A DNA stretch of 64,000 nucleotides, from the NCBI RefSeq assembly GCF_002081825.1, contig NZ_MUKU01000002.1:1-64000 (forward strand), in the 5' to 3' direction. The position numbers and the translations under genes are program-made. Shown in pieces: positions 27,453 through 35,915 of this stretch; the first letter of the stretch is position 1; each line of letters starts with the position of its first letter. Under the pieces are notes generated by a model. The model made no database searches and was not told the DNA's origin. It was given only the letters and a program-made list of their open reading frames with translations. Origin of the DNA: Chromobacterium haemolyticum. GTDB taxonomy: Bacteria > Pseudomonadota > Gammaproteobacteria > Burkholderiales > Chromobacteriaceae.

Positions 27453-28955
27453 TCAATGGACTTGGTATACCGGGTCCAGCAACAGCGGGGCGATGGCTTG
27501 CGCGCCGCTGAGGGATTCGGGCAGAGGGTTGGCCGGCGGCAGCGCCAGCAAGAACTTGGCGGCGTCTTGAGCGCTGCCGATTTGGTAGACGGCGCTCCAT
27601 TCGTCCGGCTGTAGTTTGAGCGAACGCAGGCCGGCTGCCGCCAGTCGGTTGATGCGGGCCTCGCGGCCTTTCATCTCATCCATGCCGCCGCCCGGCAGCG
27701 CAAAGGCGTTGCGCGCAGGCGCGGCGTCGCGGGCGATGCGGTCCAGAAACTGTTTGCGGCTCAGCAGGGTGGCGCTGTTGATCCAGGCCTCGCCGCCCGG
27801 CCAGCCTTTGACGTTGGGCGGCGCGAACACATCCTGGCCCAGCTGGCGATTGAGACCGGCCAGCGCGCGCCAGTCCGGTGGGCTGAGATCGAAGGTGACC
27901 AAGGTGCCGATGGTCAGCTCCAGCGGCGATTTCACCAGCTGGCCCTGGCTGCTCCAGAACTGCGGGCTCAGCAGCAAGGCGCGCAGCAGGGGTTTGATTT
28001 CGTAGCGGCTGTTGCGGAAGCCGCCGGCTAGCCGCTTAACCGCGGCGGGGTCCGGCTTGGGCGAGACGAAAGCCTTCCACAGTTTGGCGGTGATGAACTC
28101 GGCGGTGGCCGGCTGTCGCAAGAGCAGGTCCAACACGGCGTCGCCGTCGAAATTGCCCCGCTGGCCGAAGATCAGTTTGTCGCCGTCGTCGTGCAAGCGC
28201 GGGCGGTTGACGAAGCGCTCGTCGCGATCCAGCCCCCAGCCGGTGAAGGCGCGGGCGGCCTCGCGGATGTCCTGCTCGCTGTAATGGCCTTCGCCCAAGG
28301 TGAACAGTTCCATCACTTCGCGCGCGAAGTTTTCATTGGGCTGACCCTTGCGGTTATTGGCGGTGTCCAGGTAGCGCATCATTGCCGGATCGCGCGCGAC
28401 GGCGTGCAGCATGTCGCCGAAATTGCCCAGCGCGTAGTGGCGCAGCAGCAGGTTTTGCTGGTACATCAATTGTGGCGAGCGCACCTTGTCCAGCGCGGAG
28501 ACAAAGTGGTTGTGCCAGAACAGAGTCATTTTTTCGCTGAGCGGCGATGTGGTGTAGCGCATCTCGTTCAGCCACCAGCCGCGTAGTTCCACCGCGTGCT
28601 CGGCGCGCCGCTTTTGCAAGGCCTTTTTCTCTTCTTCGCTGAGATTGGGCTGTCCCGGCCGCTCGAAGGCTTCGTCCACCCAGGCCGGCGGCGGCGTGGC
28701 GGCGCTAGCCTGGGTATTGGCCAGCAGCCGGTCCACCGCGGCTTCTTTGCTCAGCGGCGCGTACACGGCGATTTGCGCCGGGTTGGCGCCGAAGCCGGTG
28801 CGAGACAGCAAGTGGCGCGCGCCGGCGATGCCGATGCCGGCCTGGGCCAGCGCGGGCAAGCCGAGAACGGCCAGCAAGAGTCCGGCCTTGGCGGCGACGT
28901 GGATGGCGTCCGCCGCTTTTGTCAGCGGCCGGCAAAGGATTTGCAAGGGGTTCAA
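27453..28955 (-). CDS. DUF1800 protein
   Basis: 500 residues. The N-terminus has a hydrophobic signal (AAKAGLLLAVLGLPALAQA), then the DUF1800 hallmarks ARHLLSRTGFGANPAQIAVY, WWLNEMRYTTSPLSEKMTLF, FWHNHFVSALDKVRSPQLMY, AVARDPAMMRYLDTANNRKG, NENFAREVMELFTLGEGHYS and FTGWGLDRD. The start codon is TTG with GGGAGA upstream. It is the first gene of a two-gene operon with the DUF1501 gene. Function is unknown in detail; the pair is widespread in bacteria and is predicted to be periplasmic. Confidence 0.9.
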   Translation of the reverse strand: MNPLQILCRPLTKAADAIHVAAKAGLLLAVLGLPALAQAGIGIAGARHLLSRTGFGANPAQIAVYAPLSKEAAVDRLLANTQASAATPPPAWVDEAFERPGQPNLSEEEKKALQKRRAEHAVELRGWWLNEMRYTTSPLSEKMTLFWHNHFVSALDKVRSPQLMYQQNLLLRHYALGNFGDMLHAVARDPAMMRYLDTANNRKGQPNENFAREVMELFTLGEGHYSEQDIREAARAFTGWGLDRDERFVNRPRLHDDGDKLIFGQRGNFDGDAVLDLLLRQPATAEFITAKLWKAFVSPKPDPAAVKRLAGGFRNSRYEIKPLLRALLLSPQFWSSQGQLVKSPLELTIGTLVTFDLSPPDWRALAGLNRQLGQDVFAPPNVKGWPGGEAWINSATLLSRKQFLDRIARDAAPARNAFALPGGGMDEMKGREARINRLAAAGLRSLKLQPDEWSAVYQIGSAQDAAKFLLALPPANPLPESLSGAQAIAPLLLDPVYQVH

Positions 28956-29097
28956 GCAGGGTCTCCCGGCGCGCCCGGAGCGGGCGCAAGCACATTCAGC
29001 TTAGAAGGCGCTTGTCATCGGCGTGTTAAGCCGCCGGCAGACTCTGTTAAAGAGTGTTGGCTGTCAGCGCGCGGCCGCTGCGGTATACTGGCGCGCT

Positions 29098-29172
29098 GTC
29101 ACCAGGGGTGCCTGCGGCGCGGGCTGAGAAAATACCCTGCAACCTGATCTGGATCATGCCAGCGGAGGGAGC
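29098..29172 (+). promoter_or_regulatory. TPP (THI-box) riboswitch
   Basis: The conserved thi-box is clear: CAGGGGTGCC, GGCTGAGAAAATACCC, ACCTGATCTGGATCATGCC and AGCGGAGGGA appear in order with the right spacing, forming the pyrophosphate- and pyrimidine-sensing arms. It lies directly before the thiamine transport operon and should turn it off when thiamine pyrophosphate is abundant. The short distance to the thiB start and lack of a T run suggest control of translation initiation. Confidence 0.96.
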
Positions 29173-29238
29173 GTGATGCGCGGGCGCTGCCCGCATTCCG
29201 CTTGCTCCGGCCAATTGTCATTGTGTACGGAGATGTCC

Positions 29239-30255
29239 ATGAAGTGTTTTCCCTCTTTGATCGCCGTCACGCTGGCGACGGTCAGTCTGGCCGCGTCGGC
29301 GGCCGAATTGCGTGTGCTGTCGCACAGCTCGTTCACGGTGTCCAAGCCTTTGCTTGCGGAGTTTGAAAAGCAGAACGGCGCCAAGGTGTCCATCATCAAG
29401 GCCGGAGACGCCGGCGAGATGCTGAACAAGCTGATCCTGACCCGGGCCAACCCCATCGCCGATGTGGTGTTCGGCATCGACAACAGCCTGATCGGCAAAG
29501 CTCAGCAGGCCGGCGTGCTGGCGCCGGTGCCGGCGGTGCTGGCTCAAGGCGGCAAGGCCGCTTTGCCGGGCGCGGTCAGCATAGATTACGGCTACGTCAT
29601 GCTCAATTATGACAAGGCCTGGTTCGCTCAGCGTCAACTGGCCTTGCCCAAGACGCTGGAGGATTTGACCAAGCCGGCCTACAAGAACCTGCTGGTGGTG
29701 CAAAATCCGGCCACCTCCAGCCCGGGCCTCGCCTTCATGCTGTCCACCGTCGCCGCGATGGGAGAGGACAAAGCCTTCGCTTTCTGGGGCCGTTTGCGCG
29801 ACAACGGGCTGAAGGTCAGCAAGGGTTGGAGCGAGTCCTACTACACCGATTTCTCCAAGAACGGCGGCAGTCGTCCGCTGGTGGTCAGCTACGCTACCAG
29901 TCCGGCCGCCGAGGTGTTCTACAGCAAGCAGAAACTGAGCGATGCGCCCACCGGCAATCTGCCCTTGAAAGGCGGCGTGTTCCGTCAGGTGGAGGGCGCG
30001 GCCCTGGTCAAGGGCGGCAAGGAGGCGGCGCTGGGCGAGAAATTCATCGCCTTCCTGCGCTCCGAGGCGGTGCAGAAGGATGTGACCACCACGATGTGGA
30101 TGTACCCGGTGATGGACAAAGTGGCCTTGGACCCGGTTTACCGCTTCGCCGAGCAGCCGGCCGCGCACGACACCCCGGACAGCAAGGCGATCGCCGAGCG
30201 CTCCCGCCAATGGGTGTCGCGCTGGACTCGGGTGGTGTTGAAGGGCGGGCAATGA
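29239..30255 (+). CDS. thiB: Thiamine-binding periplasmic protein of the ThiBPQ transporter
   Basis: 338 residues. Binds thiamine or its phosphates in the periplasm for the ThiPQ permease. A Sec signal peptide (FPSLIAVTLATVSLAASAAE) precedes LRVLSHSSFTVSKPLLAEFE. Family motifs are NPIADVVFGIDNSLIGKA, VSIDYGYVMLNYD, NPATSSPGLAFMLSTVAAMG and KGWSESYYTDFSKNGGSRPL, with C-terminal MYPVMDKVALDPVY. Of the three possible ATGs, 29239 is spaced six bases after ACGGAG, whereas 29233 abuts it. The stop overlaps the next gene by ATGA. Expression is expected to respond to the upstream TPP riboswitch. Confidence 0.95.
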   Translation: MKCFPSLIAVTLATVSLAASAAELRVLSHSSFTVSKPLLAEFEKQNGAKVSIIKAGDAGEMLNKLILTRANPIADVVFGIDNSLIGKAQQAGVLAPVPAVLAQGGKAALPGAVSIDYGYVMLNYDKAWFAQRQLALPKTLEDLTKPAYKNLLVVQNPATSSPGLAFMLSTVAAMGEDKAFAFWGRLRDNGLKVSKGWSESYYTDFSKNGGSRPLVVSYATSPAAEVFYSKQKLSDAPTGNLPLKGGVFRQVEGAALVKGGKEAALGEKFIAFLRSEAVQKDVTTTMWMYPVMDKVALDPVYRFAEQPAAHDTPDSKAIAERSRQWVSRWTRVVLKGGQ

Positions 30256-30800
30256 TTCCGGACATCGAAACGCCGCGGCTGCTGCTGCGTCATCTGGACC
30301 CGCAAACGCTGTGGCTGTGCCTGGCCGGCCAACCGGAAACGGCGGTCGAGCTGCTGGGCGCGCCGCTGGCGGCGGAATGGCTGGACGAGCAGGAATTGAT
30401 GGGTTTGCGGCTGGACGATATCGAACGTCAGCCCGATTACGCGCCCTGGTCGGTGCGCGCCTTGCTGCGCCGGGATGATCTGACGATGGTCGGCCACGCC
30501 AACTTCCACTCCTTGCCGGGCCATCCTTATCTGGGCGACTACGGCGATGTGGAGCTGGGTTACACGATTTACCCGGCTTATCGCCGCCAAGGCTACGCCC
30601 GCGAAGCGGTACTGGCGATGGGCGCCTGGGCGGCCAGGGCCGGCGCGCCGCGGCTGGTGCTGTCCATCGCGCCGGACAACCTGCCTTCACAACGTTTGGC
30701 CGCGGATCTGGGCTTCGCCAAGGCGGGTCAAAGCGAGGACGAAGACGGGGTGGAGGATGTGCTGACCGCCTGCTGGCCGTTGAAGGGAACGCCGTCTTGA
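30252..30800 (+). CDS. GNAT-family N-acetyltransferase
   Basis: 182 residues of the RimJ/RimL-like GNAT fold. It starts MIPDIETPRLLLRHLDPQTL, and the acetyl-CoA-binding core is VELGYTIYPAYRRQGYAREA, with the pyrophosphate-binding RRQGYA loop, followed by LSIAPDNLPSQRLAADLGFA. It overlaps thiB by 4 bases and shares a base with the thiP start (TGATG), so it is embedded and translationally coupled in the thiamine transport operon. The substrate is unknown; the position suggests a link to thiamine or precursor handling, but that is inference only. Confidence 0.85.
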   Translation: MIPDIETPRLLLRHLDPQTLWLCLAGQPETAVELLGAPLAAEWLDEQELMGLRLDDIERQPDYAPWSVRALLRRDDLTMVGHANFHSLPGHPYLGDYGDVELGYTIYPAYRRQGYAREAVLAMGAWAARAGAPRLVLSIAPDNLPSQRLAADLGFAKAGQSEDEDGVEDVLTACWPLKGTPS

Positions 30801-32353
30801 TGTCGAGCCGTAGGAGCCGCCTATTGCTGGCGGCGCCCCCCTTGCTGTTTTTGCTGGCCATGTCCGCCTTGCCGTTGGCGCGCTTGTTGCAGGAGGGCGG
30901 AGAGCCGCTGTCCTTCGATTTGCTGAACGATCCCTATCTGCGTTGGCGCATGTTGTGGTCGGTATTGCAGGGCGGGGCGACTTGCGCGCTGGCCTTGTTG
31001 CTAGGCGTGCCGGCGGCGTGGGCGCTGGCTCGATTCCGTTTCGCCGGACGCGGCCTGGTGCTGCGCCTGCTGATGTTGCCTTTTGTGATGCCTACCCTGG
31101 TCGCTGGCGTCGGGGTGCTGGCGCTGTTCGGCCCGCGGGGTTTGAGCGGGCTAAACCTGCAGGACTCGCCCTGGCTGTTGCTGTACGGCAATCTGTTCTT
31201 CAATCTGCCGCTGGTGATTCGCTCCGCCGCCGATGGCTTCGCCCAGGTGCCCGCCAGCAGGTTGGCCGCGGCTCGCAGCTTGGGCGCGGGCCGCTGGCGC
31301 GCGTTCTGGCGCGTGGAATGGCCGGCGGCGCTGCCTTGGCTGTTGCCCAATCTATGCCTGGTCTTTCTCTACTGTTTCTCCGGCTTCGGTCTGGCCTTGT
31401 TGCTGGGCGGCCAGCGTTACGCCACGGTGGAGGTCGAGATCTACACGCTGGTGGCGTATGAGCTGAACCTGGCCGACGCCGGCGCGCTGGCCTTGTTGAG
31501 CCTGCTGGTGGCCGGCGGCGTCGCCGCGGTTTACGCCTGGCTGGAAGCGCGTTTGGGCGTGCCGGCGCGCTGCGAGCCGCAGCTCCCCGCGTCCGCGCGG
31601 ACGTGGACGGACCGCGCCTGGCTGGCGGCGGCCCTCGCCATCCTGTTGATCTTCGCCGGCTTGCCCTTGCTGGCGGTGCTGTGGAAAGCGCTGTCCGCGC
31701 TCGACGGGCTGGCCGCGTTGTGGGACGAGGAACTGCGGCTGGCCTTGTTCAATTCGGCGCGCTTCACCTTGCTGACCGTATTGCTGTCCGGGCTGCTGGG
31801 CTTGTGCCACGCGCTGGCGGCGGGGCGCTGGCTGTGGCTGCGAGCCTTGGCGTTTCTGCCTTTCGTGGTGTCGCCGGTATGCGTGGCTTTTGGCCTGCTG
31901 TTGCTCTATCCAAGCTGGAGCGCGGATTTGGCCATGCTGCTGGCGGCCTACGTCTTGTTGGCCTATCCCTTCGTCGCCAAGGCCGCCGGCGCGGCGTTGG
32001 ACGGCATGCCGGAACAGCTGGCGCAGGCGGCGCGCTCCTTGGGCGCCAGCCCCTGGAGGGTGTTCCGGCGGGTGGTTTGGCCCTTGCTGCAGCCGGCTCT
32101 GCGGCGCGGGCTGGCCTTCGCCGCCGCCACTGCGGTGGGGGAGTTCGCGGTTACCTTGTTCCTGTCCCGGCCGGAGTGGCTGACCTTGACCACCTTGATT
32201 TATCAAAAGCTGGGTCGGCCCGGCCAGGCCAACGCGGACGCGGCGATGTTGTTGTCCGGTCTGCTGATGGTACTGGCGACGCTGGCGTTCGCCGTGATTG
32301 AAAGCGGCGCGGCGCGGCCGGGCGAGCCGGAGAAAGGAGATGGGCGTGCTTGA
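30800..32353 (+). CDS. thiP: Thiamine ABC transporter permease
   Basis: 517 residues, a fused permease with about twelve membrane helices in two homologous halves. Each half carries an EAA-type loop that contacts the ATPase: LAAARSLGAGRWRAFWRVEW in the first and AQAARSLGASPWRVFRRVVW in the second. This double-EAA layout fits ThiP. The ATG at 30800 shares its A with the GNAT stop codon. It sits between the binding protein and ATPase genes, so it forms the membrane channel of the ThiBPQ system in the inner membrane. Confidence 0.94.
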   Translation: MSSRRSRLLLAAPPLLFLLAMSALPLARLLQEGGEPLSFDLLNDPYLRWRMLWSVLQGGATCALALLLGVPAAWALARFRFAGRGLVLRLLMLPFVMPTLVAGVGVLALFGPRGLSGLNLQDSPWLLLYGNLFFNLPLVIRSAADGFAQVPASRLAAARSLGAGRWRAFWRVEWPAALPWLLPNLCLVFLYCFSGFGLALLLGGQRYATVEVEIYTLVAYELNLADAGALALLSLLVAGGVAAVYAWLEARLGVPARCEPQLPASARTWTDRAWLAAALAILLIFAGLPLLAVLWKALSALDGLAALWDEELRLALFNSARFTLLTVLLSGLLGLCHALAAGRWLWLRALAFLPFVVSPVCVAFGLLLLYPSWSADLAMLLAAYVLLAYPFVAKAAGAALDGMPEQLAQAARSLGASPWRVFRRVVWPLLQPALRRGLAFAAATAVGEFAVTLFLSRPEWLTLTTLIYQKLGRPGQANADAAMLLSGLLMVLATLAFAVIESGAARPGEPEKGDGRA

Positions 32354-33302
32354 GCTCAGAGGGATTGAAAAGCGTTTCGGCGGGAGAGTGGCGGCGGACG
32401 GCGTGTCGCTGGAAGTGGCGGCCGGGGAGATCCTGGCTCTGCTGGGACCGTCGGGCTGCGGCAAGAGCAGTTTGCTTAAAATCATCGCTGGCCTGCTGCC
32501 GCTGGACGGCGGCGCCGTTCGCTTCGACGGCGAAGACATGAGCTTGCTGCCGCCGGAACGGCGCGGCTTCGCGCTGATGTTCCAGGATTTCGCTCTGTTT
32601 CCGCATTTGGACGTGGCGGGCAATGTGATGTTCGGTCTCATCGAGCGCGGGCAGTCTCGCGCCCAGGCCGCCCGCGAAGCGGGAGCGATGCTGGAGCGGC
32701 TGGGGTTGGGCGGTTATCAGCGGCGCAAGGTCTGGACCCTGTCCGGCGGCGAACAGCAGCGGGTGGCGCTGGCGCGAGCGCTGGTGACCCGGCCGCGGCT
32801 CTTGCTGCTGGACGAGCCGTTTTCCAGCCTGGACGCGCATTTACGCGGCCAGTTGCAAGGGGAGTTCGCGCAGTTGCTGGCGGAGTCCGGCATACCGGCC
32901 ATTCTGGTCACGCATGATAGAGAGGAAGCGTTCGCGATGGCGAGCCGCGCCGCGGTGCTGCACCAAGGGCGCATCGTGCAATGCGACGCGCCGCGGCAAT
33001 TGCTGGCCAGGCCGGCGAATGCGTGGCTGGCGCGCTTCATAGGTTATGAAAACGTGTTGGAACACGCCGTGGTGCCGGGCCAGGCGCTGCGGCTGGGAGA
33101 GCAATACCCGCCGGCGCGCATCGAGTCGCTGACCTGGCTGGCGGACGGCGCCCGCGTGGAGGTGGCCGCGCAGGCGGGGAGGTTGAGCCTGAGCCTGTCC
33201 GCGCGCGAGGCGGCGAGCCTGGGCGCGGAACTGCGGCTGGGCGGCCAGTTTGGCCTGGGGGTGGACGCGTCCGCCCTGATCCCGTTCAGCGCAGGCTCTT
33301 GA
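32346..33302 (+). CDS. thiQ: Thiamine ABC transporter ATPase
   Basis: 318 residues from this start. ATPase of the ThiBPQ importer: Walker A LLGPSGCGKSSLLKI (~30), Q-loop FALMFQDFALFPHL, signature LSGGEQQRVALARAL, Walker B LLLLDEPFSSLD and H-loop TTHD-like VTHDREEA. A C-terminal extension of ~100 residues resembles the regulatory OB-like part seen in CUT1-type ATPases and makes it longer than E. coli ThiQ (232). The GTG at 32346 is spaced six bases after AGGAG; an ATG at 32340 directly abuts that site and is less likely. It overlaps the thiP end by 8 bases. Confidence 0.92.
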   Translation: MLELRGIEKRFGGRVAADGVSLEVAAGEILALLGPSGCGKSSLLKIIAGLLPLDGGAVRFDGEDMSLLPPERRGFALMFQDFALFPHLDVAGNVMFGLIERGQSRAQAAREAGAMLERLGLGGYQRRKVWTLSGGEQQRVALARALVTRPRLLLLDEPFSSLDAHLRGQLQGEFAQLLAESGIPAILVTHDREEAFAMASRAAVLHQGRIVQCDAPRQLLARPANAWLARFIGYENVLEHAVVPGQALRLGEQYPPARIESLTWLADGARVEVAAQAGRLSLSLSAREAASLGAELRLGGQFGLGVDASALIPFSAGS

Positions 33303-34146
33303 TGCGTTGCTCCAGTTCTTCGAATTCCGGCCGTTCGCTCGAAAACAGGACTTTGCGGCCAAACTTGATGGCGCTGGGTGGCGGATAGCCCTGCATGCCG
33401 GCCAGCAGCACGGTCTTGATGCATTGCAATTCCTTGCTGTCCTCGTCCAGTTTCTGCTCCAGCAGGGCGCCCAGCGGCGACACCATGCCGTAGGACAGCA
33501 GGATGCCGAGAAAGGTGCCCACCAACGCGGAACCTATCATGCCGCCCAGCACCGCAGGCGGCGCGCCGACCGAGGCCATGGTGTTGACCACGCCCAACAC
33601 GGCGGCGACGATGCCGAAGGCCGGCAAGGCATCGCCCAGGCGCTGGATGGCGGCGATGGGCGCCATGCCCTCCTGATGGTGGGTTTCCAGTTCCACATCC
33701 ATCAGGTTTTCTATTTCGAAGGCGTTCAGATTGCCGCTGACCATGATGCGAAGGTAGTCGCGGATGAAGCTTAGCGCGTGATGGTCGCCGGCGATGGCCG
33801 GGTACTTGCTGAAGATAGGGCTTTGCTGGGGCGCGTCGACATCGGCCTCCAAGGCCATCATGCCCTCTTTGCGCGCCTTGACCTGCAGTTCGTACAGCAG
33901 GCTGAGCAGATCCAGCGCGCGAGCCTTGCTGTGGCGCGAACCCTTGAGCGCGGCGGGCAGCGCGCGCGCCACCGCTTTCAGGTTCTTGGTCTGATTGGCG
34001 ACGACAAAGGCGCCCATCGCGCCGCCCAGAATCGCCATCATCTCGGTGGGCATCGCGGAGAGAATGGCGCCGATGGCGCCGCCGTGGATCAGGAAGGCGC
34101 CGAAGATCATGCCGATCACGACGACGTAGCCGATGATTACATTCAT
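33286..34146 (-). CDS. motA: MotA-type flagellar stator protein
   Basis: 286 residues. Proton-channel stator subunit that, with MotB, drives flagellar rotation. Four membrane helices are expected: IIGYVVVIGMIFGAFLIHGG, the next (MMAILGGAMGAFVVA), then ALPAFGIVAAVLGVVNTMAS and ALVGTFLGILLSYGMVSPLG. The cytoplasmic loop holds the charged stretch that meets FliG, including RDYLRIMVSGNLNAFEIENL and LMDVELETHHQEG. No motB lies on either side: upstream is a small secreted protein gene and downstream is thiQ, whose end overlaps this gene's end by 17 bases in convergent orientation. The start at 34146 matches the family N-terminus but has a weak ribosome site. Confidence 0.92.
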   Translation of the reverse strand: MNVIIGYVVVIGMIFGAFLIHGGAIGAILSAMPTEMMAILGGAMGAFVVANQTKNLKAVARALPAALKGSRHSKARALDLLSLLYELQVKARKEGMMALEADVDAPQQSPIFSKYPAIAGDHHALSFIRDYLRIMVSGNLNAFEIENLMDVELETHHQEGMAPIAAIQRLGDALPAFGIVAAVLGVVNTMASVGAPPAVLGGMIGSALVGTFLGILLSYGMVSPLGALLEQKLDEDSKELQCIKTVLLAGMQGYPPPSAIKFGRKVLFSSERPEFEELEQRIKSLR

Positions 34147-34353
34147 ATGTAGTAGTCCCAAGCGGTTCAGGCCGCGGAGAGAGCGGCGCGTTTGCGAGAA
34201 AAGAAGGCGGAACGCTTGGAGCCTGCCCAAGGTTTCGCGAGAGAGAGGCCGGGCGTTGCGGCAGAGAAAGCGGTATGTACAAAGCGGTACATGGAGCATC
34301 TCGAAGCCTCCCCGTGTGCGTTCCACGACGCGGGGTAGATCGCAAACAGGGTC

Positions 34354-34695
34354 TTAGGCGCGGGGCGGCCGGCGCGGAGGGGCGGGCGGAAGCCGCAGAT
34401 GAAGGGCGGTGACGACGTCGGGCCAGCCTGACGTCGCCGCGTTTGCCGCTAAGCTTGGGCTTGCGCATGGCAAGGCCTGGCACTCTCCGCATCCCCCCTG
34501 TTCGCCGGCGTAGTGGGCGTGGCCGCCGCTGGCCGCTTGTGCCGCGGCCATGCCGTGGCCGAGGGCATAGGATGGACCGGCGCGGCCAAGCGCGCCGTCG
34601 GCGTGAGCCGCGGCGTTGGCCAAGGGCAAGGCCTGCCAGAGCATAAGCAGCAGCAGGGCCAGCCGGGTGATGGATTTGAATGCTGAAAGTCTCAA
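34354..34695 (-). CDS. Small secreted Cys/His protein, DUF2946-like
   Basis: 113 residues with a signal peptide (SITRLALLLLMLWQALPLANA). The mature part is Ala/Gly/His-rich with HAHYAGEQGGCGECQALPC and a Pro/Arg-rich tail (LPPAPPRRPPRA), a composition typical of DUF2946-type small periplasmic proteins often linked to metal handling. The start codon is TTG at 34695 with GGGAA upstream. It is on the same strand as motA, about 207 bases upstream of it. The family call is tentative; the signal peptide and the Cys pair are directly visible. Confidence 0.6.
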   Translation of the reverse strand: MRLSAFKSITRLALLLLMLWQALPLANAAAHADGALGRAGPSYALGHGMAAAQAASGGHAHYAGEQGGCGECQALPCASPSLAANAATSGWPDVVTALHLRLPPAPPRRPPRA

Positions 34696-34919
34696 TGCCC
34701 GTTTCCCATGAATCGCTGCGCAATCTAAATCAGGATCGGAGGGCTGGCAAGCCTGGATGCGTGGTTTAGCGTCAAACCTTTGTGTTTCTATATTAATTAA
34801 ATGGCATTTATCATGCCGATATCTTAATTGGAACTATTTATTAGTTGAAAAGCTCTACCTGTGCAATGTGCGCCGGGAAAACGACCGCGCGCATACTTGA
34901 CGATAAGGTTAAATGGAAA

Positions 34920-35915
34920 ATGATCAGTAGAAGACACATTTTGGGTTGGACGGGGGCTTTGCCCCTGCTGGCGCCGTTGGCGGCCAGCGTATTGAGTTCC
35001 GCTTGCGCCAGCGCTGAGGGGGCAACTAAAAGCTATCGGATTGACGCCAGTCTGGTGTCCGAAAACCAGGATTCCAGAGTGCGCAACCTGGTCTTCCATT
35101 ACACCGCCGTGCCCAACGGTCTGGCGCTGGAAATGCTTACGCAGGGCCAGTACGGCGCCAGCGCGCATTATCTGGTGCCGGATGCCGCTTTGCTGGGCAT
35201 GTCCAACAAGGTATACCAATTGGTGCCGGAGGAGCGCAGAGCTTGGCACGCCGGGCGCAGTTACTGGCAAGGGGACCGCCTGATCAACTCCAGCTCCATC
35301 GGCATCGAGATTGTGAATCTGGGCTACCCGTCTCCGGAAGAGGACGAACTGCCCCTGATGCGACGACAGTGGTTCGACTTTGACGAGGCGCAGGTCTCGG
35401 TGGTGGCGCAACTGGCGGCAGACATTATCGCGCGGCATCAGATTCCGCCGCACAAGGTCGTGGGGCACTCCGACGTGTCGCCGGGGCGCAAGGTGGACCC
35501 GGGCCCCAAGTTTCCGTGGGAGCGCTTATACCGCGACTACAATATCGGCGCTTGGCCGGAGCGCGAGGCGGTTGAGTTCTACCTGCGGCGGGCGCCTTAT
35601 CGCGGAGACATACGGGATCTGCAGAAACGCTTGCTGGATTACGGCTACGAGGCGCCGCAAACCGGCGTGCTGGATAAAGAAAGCCAGGACGTGGTGGCGG
35701 CCTTCCAGATGCATTTCCGGCCTGCGCGCTACGACGGGGTGCCGGATGCCGAGACCTCGGCGATCCTGGATGCCTTGCTGGAAAAATACTTCGACCGGCC
35801 GCGTCCGGGACGGACGCCGGGCTCGAAACCGGCCGCGGCGCCGAAGAAAGACAATGGGAAGGGTAGCGATACCTGGCCGCTGACGCCTAAGAACCTGTTC
35901 AAAGTCTCTGAGTAG
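34920..35915 (+). CDS. N-acetylmuramoyl-L-alanine amidase (AmiD-like), tail altered by an IS
   Basis: 331 residues. Zinc amidase of the amidase_2 fold, cutting the bond between muramic acid and the peptide. Probable ligands are His60 (FHYTAVPNG), His183 and Asp193 (GHSDVSPGRKVDPGPKFPW). A peptidoglycan-binding domain follows (~225-285; IRDLQKRLLDYGYEAPQTGV). The N-terminus ISRRHILGWTGALPL looks Tat-like and ends SSAC, a possible lipoprotein site. The IS at 35890 supplies the last codons (NLFKVSE). Joining the flanks without the IS gives a different tail, SRRACPG, then stop. Both lie outside the catalytic fold, so activity is probably kept. Start 34920 is preferred over an in-frame TTG at 34845. 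Confidence 0.9.
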   Translation: MISRRHILGWTGALPLLAPLAASVLSSACASAEGATKSYRIDASLVSENQDSRVRNLVFHYTAVPNGLALEMLTQGQYGASAHYLVPDAALLGMSNKVYQLVPEERRAWHAGRSYWQGDRLINSSSIGIEIVNLGYPSPEEDELPLMRRQWFDFDEAQVSVVAQLAADIIARHQIPPHKVVGHSDVSPGRKVDPGPKFPWERLYRDYNIGAWPEREAVEFYLRRAPYRGDIRDLQKRLLDYGYEAPQTGVLDKESQDVVAAFQMHFRPARYDGVPDAETSAILDALLEKYFDRPRPGRTPGSKPAAAPKKDNGKGSDTWPLTPKNLFKVSE

